Assembly: GCA_003952965.2 (NCBI GenBank)
Contig: CM025856.1
Span: 4,866,517-4,930,516, forward strand
Source: Morella rubra
Lineage: Eukaryota; Streptophyta; Magnoliopsida; Fagales; Myricaceae
Direction: 5' to 3'
DNA: 64,000 bases
This document shows positions 50,901-62,694 of this stretch, piece after piece. Under the pieces are notes generated by a model. That model ran no database searches. It was not told the origin of the DNA and worked only from the letters and a program-made list of their open reading frames with translations. How positions within the stretch are numbered: position 1 is the stretch's first letter; each line of letters begins with the position of its first letter. The translations under genes were made by a program, and so were the position numbers.

Positions 50901-51717
50901 GTTTTACCAACACATGTGGCACCTTCCCTTAAGACAGCCAAAATGGCCGGGGCTGTGGATTTGGCAGTCTGATGAGTCCTCAACCAGTCAGGATTTCCAA
51001 AGCCAGTCACGTATCCTTCCACATCAAATCTGTTTCCAAATTGAAACTTATGAAAAATTGCTCTCGCACACACACACTCTCACGCTTAATATGCAAAAGA
51101 ACACATATCAGAATATCGAACTGGGCTCCACGAGCTTGCAGATGCACTTGCAAACTAACATAGATAATATCCCGAGCTGAAACTAAGATAAATTTGCATA
51201 AGTGCAACACATTTACATGGAAAGCATAGAAAGAATCGCTTGAAGAATATATAAACGGAAAACCCAGTACCTGAGATCAATATATGAACTTGAAAAGAAA
51301 CAAACACAGTAGCGCACACAGACGCATTTAAACTTCAAAAAGCATGGACTAAAAGTAACAGTTTAATTGCTAAATAAGTTCAATGTAGCACGGAAACAAG
51401 TTATCTCGCTTTGAATGTTAACATGCAAATCTATATATGATTCAGCATACACAAACGATTCCTATAATTAAAATCAATGTTTCAGCCCAAATCAGAAGAA
51501 AACAGGACCCATCGTTTGAATTTTCGCGGACTATGGAGGCGTAAGAAAGAGTGACAGTGCAGCGAAAATCAAAGAAACGGAACTAAAGCGATTAAGCGAG
51601 GACTCACATGTCTTTAACGGCAAAGGTGAGGGAATTCAAGGGAAGCTCGTGAGCTGAAGAGCTTGGTTGCAGCAGAAACTTCTCCATGAAAGCTCCATAA
51701 TCCGAGTCTCTCGCCAT
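47944..51717 (-). CDS. AMI1: Indole-3-acetamide amidase copy C, intact
   Basis: Nine exons (51717-51608, 51029-50877, 50545-50421, 50339-50214, 49691-49509, 49339-49192, 49056-48888, 48336-48202, 48096-47944) join in frame to 433 residues, against 425 for Arabidopsis AMI1 (At1g08980). The amidase-signature triad is Lys35 (FAVKD), Ser112 (PGGSSSGSA) and Ser136 ([13 protein letters not shown]). It should hydrolyse indole-3-acetamide to indole-3-acetic acid in the cytosol; substrate preference is inferred from the family. N-terminus [21 protein letters not shown]-terminus GIAENMSY. All introns are GT-AG; one contains a (GAA)n tract near 49750-49790. It is the only array copy without frame damage. 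A G-box CACGTG lies at 51793-51798, and a MULE begins at 51869, so the native promoter has been cut to about 143 bp before the target duplication. Confidence 0.95.
49750..49790. repeat. (GAA)n tract in AMI1-C intron 4
   Basis: A purine microsatellite of about ten GAA units just upstream (in gene order) of exon 5 of copy C. It is absent from copies A and B in this form. Confidence 0.8.
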
Positions 51718-51792
51718 GTCCGTTACTGAGCTGTCTGACCGAAGCTTTAGGCCAATCACTTATCGAACCGTGCCTGTCCATGCCAATAAGCG

Positions 51793-51798
51793 CACGTG
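51793..51798. promoter_or_regulatory. G-box (CACGTG) upstream of AMI1-C
   Basis: A palindromic CACGTG about 80 bp before the start codon of AMI1 copy C, inside the short stretch between the gene and the MULE. G-boxes are bound by bHLH and bZIP factors; use here is inferred. Confidence 0.4.
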
Positions 51799-51868
51799 TG
51801 AAAGAATTTTACGGAAAATGAAAAGGAAATTATGTTCGAAAAAAAAGGAAAAAAAATCGATGATTTAA

Positions 51869-52233
51869 GGCCTAATATTCCCTAAGGTCATGTGGTATGG
51901 CCAATTCTCTAACTAGTCCCCATGGAATTTTTTGTCCTGAAATGGTCCCTGAATTAACCTACAAATACTGTTCGGGTTTTTCCGTCCACTCCAAGACGTG
52001 AAATTCATACGTGGCAAACGGAGGACATATCAGCACCATTGAAAGAGCAACACCTGTCTCTCCCTCCACTGTGCTCCACGTCAAAACCCACCTGGCGTCC
52101 TCATTTGACACCTGCCACTGTCCATTAAAAACAAAAGCCATGTCATTTAAAATTGAAATCCATGTCCCTACCCTTGCCTGCGCGATTCACATCCCTGCCC
52201 TAAATCCCTTTGCCCCCTCGACATTGCTCACTT
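51869..52233 (+). repeat. MULE left terminal inverted repeat
   Basis: About 365 bp. It aligns with the reverse complement of 58571-58906, with shared blocks such as tgaaatggtccctgaattaa, ggaggacatatcagcacca and ctggcgtcctcatttgacac. Confidence 0.92.
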
Positions 52234-53057
52234 CACTTCACTGAAATTTTCTAATATTTTCGTTTGAAAACCCTAGAGTGAGCAAGAACTTCGAGAAGCC
52301 GGAGGTTGAGAGATTGTGCAGAACAGAGCACTCAGGCTTGTGGTTTTGCACGCTCACGTTTGGCTCAGCCTTCTCAATCTGCGTTTGGCTTCTGCACTGG
52401 GGTCCTATGCATTTGCGACGGTAAGCCACTTCACTGAAATTCTTTTCATTTCACGAACATAGTGGTTCGTTTCTGTGAGATCTGTTACCAATTTATACCC
52501 CAAGACGTTTAAATGTAATAGGTTAAAATGGTGGGTCAACCTCGCAGCTTTTAAAGGATATTTTTTTGTTGGTTGTTTGTTCTTTTGAGTTGGAAAGCAC
52601 ACAGTTGCGTAATAAATTGTTGTCTCATTAATTCTGGGTAGTTGAAATACTAATTGTAATGGGTTAAAAATGATGGGTCTCAATCGCAGCTTTTAAAGGA
52701 CATGTTTTTGTCTATTCTATTTTGTTTGTCAGTTCTTTTGAGGTGGAAAGCACATGATTGCATATAATAATTTTTTGTCATTGGTTTTGGGTAGTTGAAA
52801 TTCTAATTGTCACGTGCTTTGCTTTGGTCAGTGGGGTAGATGTCTTTTGTTTGTGACAAAGTTCCAAATGAAGTGGTCCCCAAACCAACACTCTTGCCTA
52901 ATAAGACAAAGACTCACATGATAACTAGTTATTAATTGAAAAGGACATTAACTATAGATACCAATTTTAAAATGTGTATTGACCATTCCTTACGTGCATT
53001 GTAATTGCCATAATTTACCCCAATAGATTGACGTGTTTTTTAAATACATGCATGCAG
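52234..53057 (+). other. MULE transposase leader and probable 5' intron
   Basis: A non-coding leader follows the left inverted repeat. A plausible donor (gacg/gtaagc near 52420) and an acceptor immediately before the start codon (atgcag/ATG at 53057/53058) suggest a 5' UTR intron of about 640 bp. Inferred from splice-like sequence only. Confidence 0.45.
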
Positions 53058-55966
53058 ATGTTGAATATAATCTTGCATTATAAGAGCAGACTAAGCTTTG
53101 TACTTGGAGATTACATAAATGGCGAGGTCACTGACATGAGAGGCATTGATCCAGACTTCATTTTTGTGACCCATCTCTACAAGCTTTTAAGGGATGAATT
53201 TGGATACAACAATGTTGCTGGGATATGGTGCAAATTCGGCTGTGAAAGTTTTGAGCGTGGGATAAACTCTCTTGAAAGTGATATTGATGTTGTCCGTATA
53301 ATTAAAAGGGTGGAGGCTGCAAATTTGAAGGAGCTGCATATCTATGTTGAACATAAGGTTAAGGATGCAGATGTCCTTGAAGAGATACTTTCATTGCCAA
53401 GGGTTGAGGGAGAACTAAGGGTTGAAGTTGAGGGAGAACAAAAGGCTGAAGTTAAGGGAGAACTCGTGGTTGAGGGAGAACATGAAGAGGTTGAGGATGA
53501 CATAGAGAACATATTGTTTGAGGGTTTAGAACAACTCAGCGACTTCTCTACAACGGAAGATTAGGTGCTCGAGTTGTTTGAAGAAAATGTAGCTGAATCT
53601 ATGAATGATAGTGATGAGGTAACATCAAAGGAAACTGAACTACCAAGAAGAGAGGAATGTGGCACCTTTAACTGTCAAGAGGAGCATGCAGCTGGGAGTG
53701 GAGAGGGTTCTAGTGTTAGTTCTGAAAGAGCAACCTCTCAGGCTGATTCTATGAGATGGTTCGGGTATGGGGCCGATGGTGGAGACAGAAATGAGGTTGA
53801 TGAGGATTCAGTTGATGATGACAGTGAAGGGATGGAGAGCATGAGTGAAGAAGATGGTGCTGACAGTGACAACCAGCGTAGGGTGAGGCGATCTAGAGAG
53901 TTCAATGAGGCTGAATTAGAAGGTGGGACAGTGCACTTGGAGACTGGGATGAAGTTTTGAAGTGTTGCCATATTTAGGCAAGCCCTTGCTAAATATGCTA
54001 TTCAACAAAGGTTTGACTACAAGTATATTAAAAATGATAAACTGAGGGTGAGAACAAGGTGCAGAGAGAACTGTGGGTTCTTTGTGCAAGCATCATTCAT
54101 GAATCACAAGGAGGTTTTCCAAATCAAGACCTTCTTGAGAACTCATAACTGTGGCACTCACCACAAGAATAGGAGGCTTGACCTTAAGTTCACTGCGGTT
54201 CACTATGCAGAGGTAATTAGGGATAACCATGCAATGCCACCCAAGGCAGTCGGGTCACAAATTCTCCAAGACTTCAATGTTGGCGTTTCAAAGAATCACA
54301 TGTATAAGGTGAAAAAATTAGCCTTGGACATTACATATGGGAAAGAAGCAGAGCAATTCAAATATATGTATGATTATGCTGCAGCTATCCTACAGTATAA
54401 CCAAGGAAGTTCAGTTAGAATTTCTCGGGAGGAAGGAAGGTTCTTCCAGCGCATGTACGTAAGATTTGACGCATGCAAGAGAGGTTTCCTTGCTGGTTGT
54501 AGGCCATTCCTTGTAGTTGATGGGTGTCACTTGAAGTCAAGATTTAAGGGGAAACTTTTATGTGCAATAGCAAAAGATGGGAACAATGACATGTTCCCTT
54601 TTGCAATGACTGTTGGACTTGGTTTCTTTATTGCTGAGGATGTTGGACTCGACGACAATCGTGCGTAGACTTGGATATCGGATCGGCAAAAGGTATGAAA
54701 ATTTTGCTTAACTACTTGTACTTGATTGTATGCTCATAATACAATCGAATGGTATGATCATAATACTAATTGTTGCCAACTTCAAAACTAATTGTAGGGG
54801 CTGTGAGAAGCTTTTGCTGACTTATTGCCAACTTCGGAGCACCGACATTGCGTGAGACACCTGCACGCTAATTTTAAATCAAAGGGTTACAAAGGCCAAG
54901 AATTCAAGGCTGAACTATATAGGGTGCTCGGGCATGCACGAGGAGCCGTTTTGACTTCTACATGGCAAATATAATGAGGATGAATCTAGCTGCCTTCAAG
55001 TATCTGGATGAAGTAGATCCAGCTGGTTGGTCGCGGCACGCCTTTCGCACTTTTAGCAAATGCGACCTCTTGCTCAACAACTTGGCTGAGACGTTCAATT
55101 CGTGGATTCGGGATGCAAGAGAGAAGCCGATCCTAACAATGCTGGAGGCAATACGAAGACAAATGATGAATCGATTCATCAAAAAAAGAGATGGTATCTC
55201 AAAGGCGACATGGGACATTTGTCCTTGTATACGAAGGAAGTTGGAAAGAGCAAAGGATGCTGCTTCGGCTATGCATTTGTGAGTGGAGCGATGGGGGATC
55301 CTTCGAGGTTGACATGCTAAATGAAGGACGTAAGGTGGTGAACATTGTCAACCGGACGTGTGCGTGCAGAAGATGGCAGCTAAATGGGATCCCATGCGCC
55401 CATGCGTGCGCTGCTCTATACTTTGATCGGAGGATACTCGAAGACTACGTGGATGTATATTACCAGAAGGCAACATATGCTACGTCATATGCAACTACCA
55501 TTCACACCATGCCAGGGACCTGAGGATTGGCCATCAGTTGGAGTTGAGAGGAGACATTGCCTCTGAGGGTGAGGATTATGCCTGGTAGGCCAAGAAGAGC
55601 TCGGGTCAATGCGAGGATGAACCTCAACTTCCTTACCTAGTATCAAGGGTTGGATATGATGTGCATTGTGGAAAATGTGGCATTGTTGGACATAATGCTA
55701 AACTTGCAAGAAACGTGTTAATCCCAACTAGCAGCAAGTACTTAAATATTGTTTCAGATTTATTTGGAATTTGTATCATGTTCTTTGCATAAACAACTAA
55801 CATATAACTAATTGTCTTTGTTTCAAAGTCCTCAAACTATGAATCTGGTGCTTCAGCACAAGGAGAGCGGGCTCAAAGGCAAAAAGGGAAACAACCAACT
55901 ACGACAAGTATCATGGACAGTCCATTGCCCTTAAATCCAACGCCAACTCCACCGCCACCGCCATGA
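53058..55966 (+). pseudogene. MULE transposase gene, decayed
   Basis: The MULE transposase parts are in order. An N-terminal MULE-associated domain (FVLGDYINGEVTDMRGIDPD to about residue 110) is followed by an acidic linker with VEGE repeats. The MuDR DNA-binding domain comes next (FRQALAKYAIQQRFDYKYIK, CRENCGFFVQASF, HNCGTHHKNRR), then the DDE catalytic core (FLVVDGCHLKSRFKGKLL with the first aspartate, and WISDRQK before an intron at 54693-54797). After the intron lie HCVRHLHANFKSKG, then RTFSKCDLLLNNLAETFNSW, a SWIM zinc finger (CACRRWQLNGIPCAHACAAL) and a CCHC knuckle (CGKCGIVGHNAK). In-frame stops at 53562, 53958 and 54666, another after the intron, a missing piece before WISDRQK and later frame changes make it non-functional. 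Similar elements elsewhere would have to supply transposase. Confidence 0.93.
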
Positions 55967-57393
55967 GACGATCACCCCGTCAGCATGCAAGCAAGATATT
56001 CAATTTCGTAATACATATTTTGTATAGTATTCTAATACATATTTGTATAGTATTCAATAAATACATATTTCTATATATTTAAGATAATGTAATAGTATTC
56101 TTTTCCACTCTTGGCATTGTCAAGCTCGCGGCACTAGAGGGTCACAGCCACACAGTAGTCGTTGATTGCATGGAAAAACGCTGGCAGCTTTTGTGGATGA
56201 TGTACTCATCCAGTTTGTTAATTTTTAGTTTGGATTATTTTGTTGTGGAAGATGGGGTTGTTTTGTAGAAGATGAGGTATGTGGATGATAGGTTTGGTGT
56301 AAGATGTATTTTGGAAGATACTGGTATGCAAACTTTGTGAAACTGGTATATTTTGTGGAAGATGGATTGTGGAAGAAACAGGTTTATTTTGATGTAAGAT
56401 GTATTTTGAAGTAGGTTTATTTTGGTACTGCATTTGAAATGACATTTGCCACAAACTGGTGTTCTACATTTGAACTTAAATTTGGATCTATATTCATATC
56501 CACCATTTATTATCATTAGTTACTCTGAACTGCTTTTATTTACAGGTTTACACGTGATGTTCCTTGATATTTGTAGGAAGTAATATATCTTCAATAGGAG
56601 TAAGGTATCAGAGGGTTTTACAGGAGTAGGATGTTTATCTAATTTGGCTCAGTAATATAATATTGAAGGCACAATGTCTTGCCATGTAGATCCCATGCTT
56701 GAGCAATACCATTTGTGCTTTGCTATGATTGGAAGAAACTGATTTATTTTGGTAAATTCCACGTACTCTAGAGTTCCACTGGAACCCTTTTCTAGAGAAA
56801 TTGGAAGACAACCCATAAATGGTAGTAAAATCCTAAGACTAGACAAACTTTCTGCTATGTTCATTTCGAATTTGGATTCATATTGCAATTAGGGATAAAT
56901 TGAAAAATCAGCAACATCAATGCTGTAAAATCAGCAACATCAATGATGAATTGTGCACGTAATTTCAGGTATGTTTTTGCACTGTCTTCATCGGCACAAA
57001 ATTAGTAACACCAAAATCCTAATGGGTATTTTGACCATCACTATAACCAAAACAATAAACCCAACAAACATAATCTCGAAGTAACCCAAAGCTGAAATGA
57101 AAAAGATCATATAGAATGCCAAATAACATTTAAAAAAAAAAGCTGAAATGATATATAACATATAGAATGCCAAATAACATTTCAAAAACACTTGGATTTA
57201 ACGAACTGTTAAATGGAAACAACAGTACCAAAAACTTCATATATTACAAAGACACAACACTACCCAAAAACTACACTTGGATTCATCATAATACGTGGAA
57301 CCAACACTACTCCATAATTCAAAGACACAACACTACCCAAAATTCTAAGCCAACACATCACTCCACGAACTGGGATATACAAACATAGTGCAG
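55967..57393. other. MULE internal non-coding stretch
   Basis: AT-rich DNA between the two convergent MULE genes, with loosely repetitive words such as gtggaagatg and ttattttg near 56220-56420. A duplicated segment gctgaaatga...catatagaatgccaaataaca occurs at about 57090 and 57145. No gene is supported. Confidence 0.5.
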
Positions 57394-58449
57394 TCACCAC
57401 AACAAAGAAAAAAGACCATGAACAACACAAATGACTTTTAGTCTCCATTCTTTCACCGTCTGCCTACTTATAGTATCTTCCAGCCTCTTCACCTTCCGCA
57501 CCAAGTTAATCAGGACCTCGTCTTTCCGTGGGGGATCAATCCACTGAAAAAAATTGCAGTATTGTTGACAAACATCAACATTACATTAATTAGAACTTCA
57601 TGAACAAAACCAAAAGACTAAGGCCGAACATTAAGTAGAACAAAACCAAAAGCTTATTTGCGAACATTAAGTAAAACTTGATGAAAACAAAAGACATTTG
57701 CTAACTACTAACCGAGGCTTTGCCAAACTGAGCACACCATAAAATCGGCACCTAGGTTTGCTTCAGTTTTGGATGTTCGATGCCGAGCACTTAAACCGCA
57801 ATGGCAGAAGGGCGGTTCCGCTTATTGACGTCTCCCCGAACAAGTCTGCTACCATTTCCAAATCAGACACTGAAAAGCTTGAATCCATCCGAAAATTGAT
57901 TGTAGCCGAATAGTAGTTGATTCAAAATGAAGCAGCAGCCTTCCCTATAGGTTTTCAGGTAAATGTGCCCACCACTACGTGGAAAAGATCCATGAACAAC
58001 AAAAAGATTGGGTAGGGGCACCCTGCCTACAACATTACTTAATGAACTTCATGAACCCAAATTAATTTGGACCTCGTTTTCCGTGTTTTGGTCAAGACAT
58101 TAAAAAAAAAACAAGTGCTCTGTCTGAACATGTAACATTACATTGAAGAACTTCGACCACCTAAAGAATATTTTCGTAAGTGGACGAACATTGAAGTAGT
58201 ATCAGCCTGGGACAATCAAGCAGTTTTTGGAACTGAACAAAACCAATATCCAGTATGCCGAGATTAAAACAATTTGTAACTACTAACCGAGGCTTTGCCA
58301 AACTGAGCACACCATAAAATCGGCAGCCTGGTTCTTCAGTTTTGGATGTTCGAAGCACTTAAACCGCAATGGCAGAAGGGCGGTTCCAGAATATTGACGT
58401 CTCCCCGACTGCCACGAAGTCTGCTACCATTTCCAGCTGAATCAGACAT
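57394..58449 (-). pseudogene. GRF-type zinc-finger gene carried by the MULE
   Basis: On the minus strand, 58449 starts MSDSAGNGSRLRGSRGDVNI, followed by the GRF zinc finger in pieces: PPFCHCGLSA, then in the next frame RTSKTEEPGCRFYG. After a donor-like site near 58286 and an acceptor at 57544, an exon at 57543-57394 reads WIDPPRKDEVLINLVRKVKR and ends LFSLLW. The order CxCG, TS.T..PG.RFYGC, WxDPP is that of small plant GRF zinc-finger proteins. The first exon is present twice (about 57702-57930 and 58277-58503), each with frame damage. A GRF finger usually binds nucleic acid. It may be captured host sequence or a regular accessory gene of this MULE family; I cannot decide. Confidence 0.75.
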
Positions 58450-58506
58450 TGAAAGCTTGAATCCATCCAAAATGATTGTAGCCGAATAGTAGTTGATTCA
58501 AATGAG
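57702..58506. repeat. Internal direct duplication in the MULE (about 230 bp)
   Basis: 57702-57930 and 58277-58503 both run from taactactaaccgaggcttt to gccgaatagtagttgattca with small indels. They cover the first exon of the GRF zinc-finger gene. Neighbouring words (gacctcgt...ttccgtg at 57515 and 58072) hint that the duplicated unit was about 570 bp. Confidence 0.85.
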
Positions 58507-58570
58507 TGGGTAGCTGGTCTCTCCAATCCTCTAGGGTTTTCAGTATGAAAGCCAAAGTTGGAATGGTTCT

Positions 58571-58906
58571 GCTAGAGTGAGGAGTGTCGCAGGCAAGGGG
58601 ATTTAGGGCAGGGGCAGGGATGTGGATTTCAATTTTAAAACATAGTGGCTTTTGTTTTTAATGGATAGTGGCAGGTGTCAAATGAGGACGCCAGGTGGGT
58701 TTTGACGTGGAGCATAGTGGAGGGAGAGACAGGTGTTGCTCTTTCAGTGGTGCTGATATGTCCTCCATTTGCCACGTATGAAATTTTCGTCCTGGAGTGG
58801 ACGGAAAAACTGAACAGTATTCGTGGGTTAATTCAGGGACCATTTCAGGACAAAAAAATTCCATGGGGATAGTTGTTGGCATACCACAGACTTAGAAATA
58901 TAGGCC
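58571..58906 (-). repeat. MULE right terminal inverted repeat
   Basis: About 336 bp, the reverse complement of the left repeat. It ends with the mirrored GGCC terminus directly at the second target-site copy. Confidence 0.92.
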
Positions 58907-58984
58907 ATGATTAATTGTGATATTCCAAGATCTCACCAGGCACCACCTAGTCACCTACTATGTACAACGAGGAAAAATTGTTTA

Positions 58985-59690
58985 CGCTTAAAAAAAAATT
59001 GTGTTGGCTTTGCTCACAGCTTCTCTTTTGAAAAAGTTATCAAGTAAGTTCCAACGAACAGAAATTTTATTTTTAAAAACAATCATTTTATTCTCAAAAA
59101 TGAAACTATATCCTTTGATGATAAGTCTAGAAAAATAAATTAAATTTCTAGTAAATTCTGGAATGTAAAAAACATTGTTATATCCAAAACATGTCCCCAT
59201 TTGAGAATTACTCTAAAAACTCCAACTGCAACAACTTGTGAATGCCCTTTTATTTCTGGCTAAAACCCAAAGTTCACTTGTTGTTGGTTTCCTTCTAGTG
59301 AAAAAACTTGCAATGTATTCACAATATGGATTGAAGAACCAGAGTCAATCCACTATGAATTTTTAGAAGCATCAATGAAAAAAGATTAATGACATATTAA
59401 GCTACCTTTCTTTTTAAGCCAATCCTTAAACTTGGTGCAACTTTTCTTTACATGGCCCTCTTTCTTGCAAAAGAAGCATGCCACCTTTTTGCCATTAAAT
59501 CCATTGGATTTTGCTGGCACATTATGCTTCCTTTAATGGATTTAATGGCACATTATGCTTCCTTTCATTTGAGGTCTATAACTGACTTTCTCGATCTTAA
59601 CTTTATCATTCATGACCATATTTGCACTTTTTGGTCGATCATATTTCATTCTTTCCCATTTTTGCACACATGGTCACAAGATGTGTAACT
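58985..59690 (-). mobile_element. Ty1/copia fossil: Gag zinc knuckle and protease region
   Basis: The minus strand reads a Gag CCHC knuckle (CFFCKKEGHVKKSCTKFKDW near 59490-59430), then a protease-like SGSSIHI segment, and further along VFYIPEFTRNLIYFSRLI with KGYSFIFENK, the region that follows the protease in Ty1/copia polyproteins. No terminal repeats were found and the coding parts are broken, so this is an internal fragment of an old copy beside the MULE. Confidence 0.75.
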
Positions 59691-61728
59691 GGCTAATTTT
59701 TCTTATGGGTGTTCTAAGAAATCTTGAAAGGTCCATACTCAAATGTAATTGAGTCAAGAATGAAATCAAGGAAGAACAGAAGAGATTGGGTGACTAAACA
59801 CTATGGTGTATGGAAACGGGGTTTGAATATTAAACAGCTACTCACCGCTCATACTGAGCATTTTGACTCTGGATTGGGATATGCGCGCAGCAGTCAAAGT
59901 AATGTGGCCATAGTGATTCCTGTTAATGAATTCAAAGCCACCTCTGTTGTTTCAGACATTTGTGCACCGTTGAGGATGTTGTTCAACAGAAGTGCAGCTG
60001 GATTCTGATCGCCGAACTGAAGTGGACGTATTGGTTCCTTTGGATGGAATGGCTGAAGAAATTTGACGAGCGTGAAACCAAAGAATTACCCTTGACCCTA
60101 CTCCTCGTACCCTTCTTCCCCTTATTTTTTATGATGCTCTGACCTTCCTAGCTCACTTAAAGAACATTTCAATTTTGCTTCTTATCATTTGTTCGTTCTC
60201 TAATTTGATCTTGTTTGTAATTATTACTTTGGCTGAACATTTGTTTTATCCTTCTTCAAATGGCTCTTATCCTCAATTATTTGATTATGCTTACATATTC
60301 TTCTCATTTTCTTTAAGACATTTGGTATCTAATGTTTTATCTCTTTGCAATATATTTGAGACTTTTCAAAGGTAAAATTCTTAACTCTCATCTCTCTCTA
60401 TCTGAAGTCTTGTGTTTTGATTGAAATTGGAAGTTTGGGAGAATTGGAGGAAGTTTATAGAGCTGTGTCTCTTTGTTTGAAAGTTTTGGGAACCTCCATT
60501 TACTTTTGCTTGTAAAATCTTAAAGTCACTTTTGCTTGAAGATAAAAAGGAAATTATCTTTGCAACTAACCCTTGTTTTTTCAAAAAAGGAAGTTTAATT
60601 AAAGACAAACATTGCACTGAAAGCGATTTTGATGTGCTAACACATACCATTCATGTGTCAGCCACTTGGTTGAAGATTTTTCGAAAAATGAAGACAAATT
60701 CCTTAAATCATTGGCACCTTAATTCTCACCTACACGATGACTGTTGAAGTCAAGACGCCTTAAATTCAAAAAGAAGAAATTCTCTCGAATGCGCGCAATT
60801 GGCATTACTTCTTGACCTAACTTCTTGAAAAGAAAGAGCCCTGAAGAAGAGAGAAGCTCGACTAACCAAGAAAGCTTTTTTTCCCTTTAGGATACACTTA
60901 TATTATTTTTTTAACTTGTATACACACTCGTGAGTATAGTCCTCTAATTGTAAGTATTACTTTTAGAATAAAAATAAAGGAGTGCTGTTAGCTATTTACC
61001 ATCATTATTCAAAATAAATTACGATCTTTTACTCATCTCATTGATAATAGGTAAAATTTATCCTTGTTTAACCATCTGTCCTAGATTGGATGACCATCAT
61101 TGAAATAGGTATGACCATGCTAACTTGTAAAAATAAGGAGCACATAAATACATAAGACAAATTCCATGAAGCCAAAAACATCTCCAATTTAACAAAGTAA
61201 AATCCGTAAAGGAAAGCTTTAAAGAAAACGAAAGCAATTTTTTTTTTTTTTTTTAGAATGAAGATAATTTGCTTCCGATCAAAACCAAAATGCTAAAATT
61301 CATGGAAAGGCAAGAAAAACCAAAAGTTCAATTCTCCAAAACACAACTCAAAATAATGATGCTTAATCTCAAAAAAGCATAAATATTGGTGCACAAAATT
61401 AAGCTAACGACAAAAACAGTACAATATGTGAATTCGAATAACTCAAACACAAAGCTGAAAGGAACTGCTCTAATACCAAGTGTAAGAACTACAAAATATA
61501 AGCTAGAATAGGATCTTTTACCTCTAGACATTTGTGCTTGAGCAAAATGGAAAACCTACAAAAGAGAGTGTTTTTCTGTAGGGAGAGCTTCTAGTCTTAG
61601 CCTTAGAACTTGTGGGTGGTTCTAATGGAAAACATAAGCCCCTTTATATAGGTAAGACTTAGACCTTCACTTATTATTCCTACAATCTTTAGGCTAGCCT
61701 CATTATTCTATCCATCAAAGAATATTAA
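59691..61728. other. Gene-poor spacer
   Basis: Several open frames of 60-94 residues exist but none has a recognisable domain, consistent codon use or splice context. Part may be further decayed retroelement DNA next to the copia fossil. A poly-T run lies near 61240. Confidence 0.5.
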
Positions 61729-61955
61729 CATGGCGTTTGGCAAACTAAAATTTAACCCTTAAAATTTTATCATCATTACAATTCTTTCTCTTTCTTCACT
61801 TTTTCATTTTTTTCACTTTTTCACTCACTTTTTTACTTTTTCATCAACTTTTTCATTTTCTCTCTTCACCTTTTACCAACTCCTAAAATTTTATCCCAAA
61901 ATTTTACTAAAATTTTATCCCAAATTTTACTAAAATTTTGTTTCCAAACGCCATG
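61729..61955. mobile_element. Tourist-like (PIF/Harbinger) MITE, 227 bp
   Basis: Inverted ends catggcgtttggcaaactaa and (opposite strand) catggcgtttggaaacaaaa are flanked by the trinucleotide TAA on both sides (61726-61728, 61956-61958). A 3-bp TAA/TTA duplication is diagnostic of PIF/Harbinger-type MITEs. The interior is rich in cactttttc repeats. Confidence 0.85.
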
Positions 61956-62694
61956 TAAGAGTTAACCACATTATCATTAAGTGCAATTACCTATCATCAA
62001 TATATGAAAGTGAACCACCTTAGGGAAGATCAATGGTCATCCCAAATAGTATTATTTTTTGCGACATAAATCTTTCTTTTTTCAACATAAATTTCCTTCC
62101 TAAAAAAGTGTTGACCCTTTTTTTTTTTTTTTTTTGTAACAGATGTGGGACGAACATTTTCCATCCCAAAAAAAGTCTGTATTTATTGGACAAAAAAGTC
62201 CACACCAAAAAATTATGATTTTTCGAGGACAGTTTTGTCCATCCTGGTATTACCCTCCTAAAGCAAATATTAGAGTTTGAATGATAAGGAAATTTTTTGA
62301 GACACAACGTCGTTCTGTCTCAAAAAGTTACGTGCCATTCAAAAGAACAAAAGTACAGTTCGAATGAAAATCACAATCACCGCCATTAATGCACGTCTTG
62401 TTGATGCAATGACTGTTACACCCGTTTGAACGATACTGGATGAGCTAGATTAGCTAATCACTTTTGGACAGTATAATAAATGTTCGAACGGTATGTCGAA
62501 AATGAGAAAAAAGAGCTTTGCGCTCATTTCTCTCAAAGCTCTTTCAAACTTTCTCCCAATTCCATCTAATTTTTAGAGCCAAGAACATTCTCTTCGGCAT
62601 TCTCCTCGTCCAGATTAGTTTTTGAAACTTTGTAACCATTTAAATATTCATGTTTTTGACATTTTATAACCTTTTAAATAACTATTTCATATTT

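Larger units (their letters stand above)
51869..58906 (+). mobile_element. Mutator-like element (MULE), 7,038 bp with both ends
   Basis: Long terminal inverted repeats run from 51869 to about 52233 and from about 58571 to 58906, both starting GGCCT(A)ATATT on their own strand and aligning over roughly 340 bp with some indels. The flanks carry a 9-bp target duplication, atgatttaa (51860-51868) and atgattaat (58907-58915), with slight divergence. This is the structure of the Mutator superfamily. Inside are a plus-strand transposase gene (53058-55966) and a minus-strand GRF zinc-finger gene (57394-58449). The transposase frame is broken, so this copy is not autonomous now, but the ends look whole. 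Inverted-repeat divergence of perhaps 10-15 percent by eye suggests an old insertion. Confidence 0.93.

Noticed and set aside
53028-53057. Upstream methionine for the MULE transposase (53028)
   Set aside because: The sequence just before 53058 is a splice acceptor and family similarity begins after it, so 53058 is the better start.
59724-60142. Overlapping plus-strand open frames of 94 and 60 residues
   Set aside because: No recognisable domain, no splice logic, and they lie beside decayed retroelement DNA.
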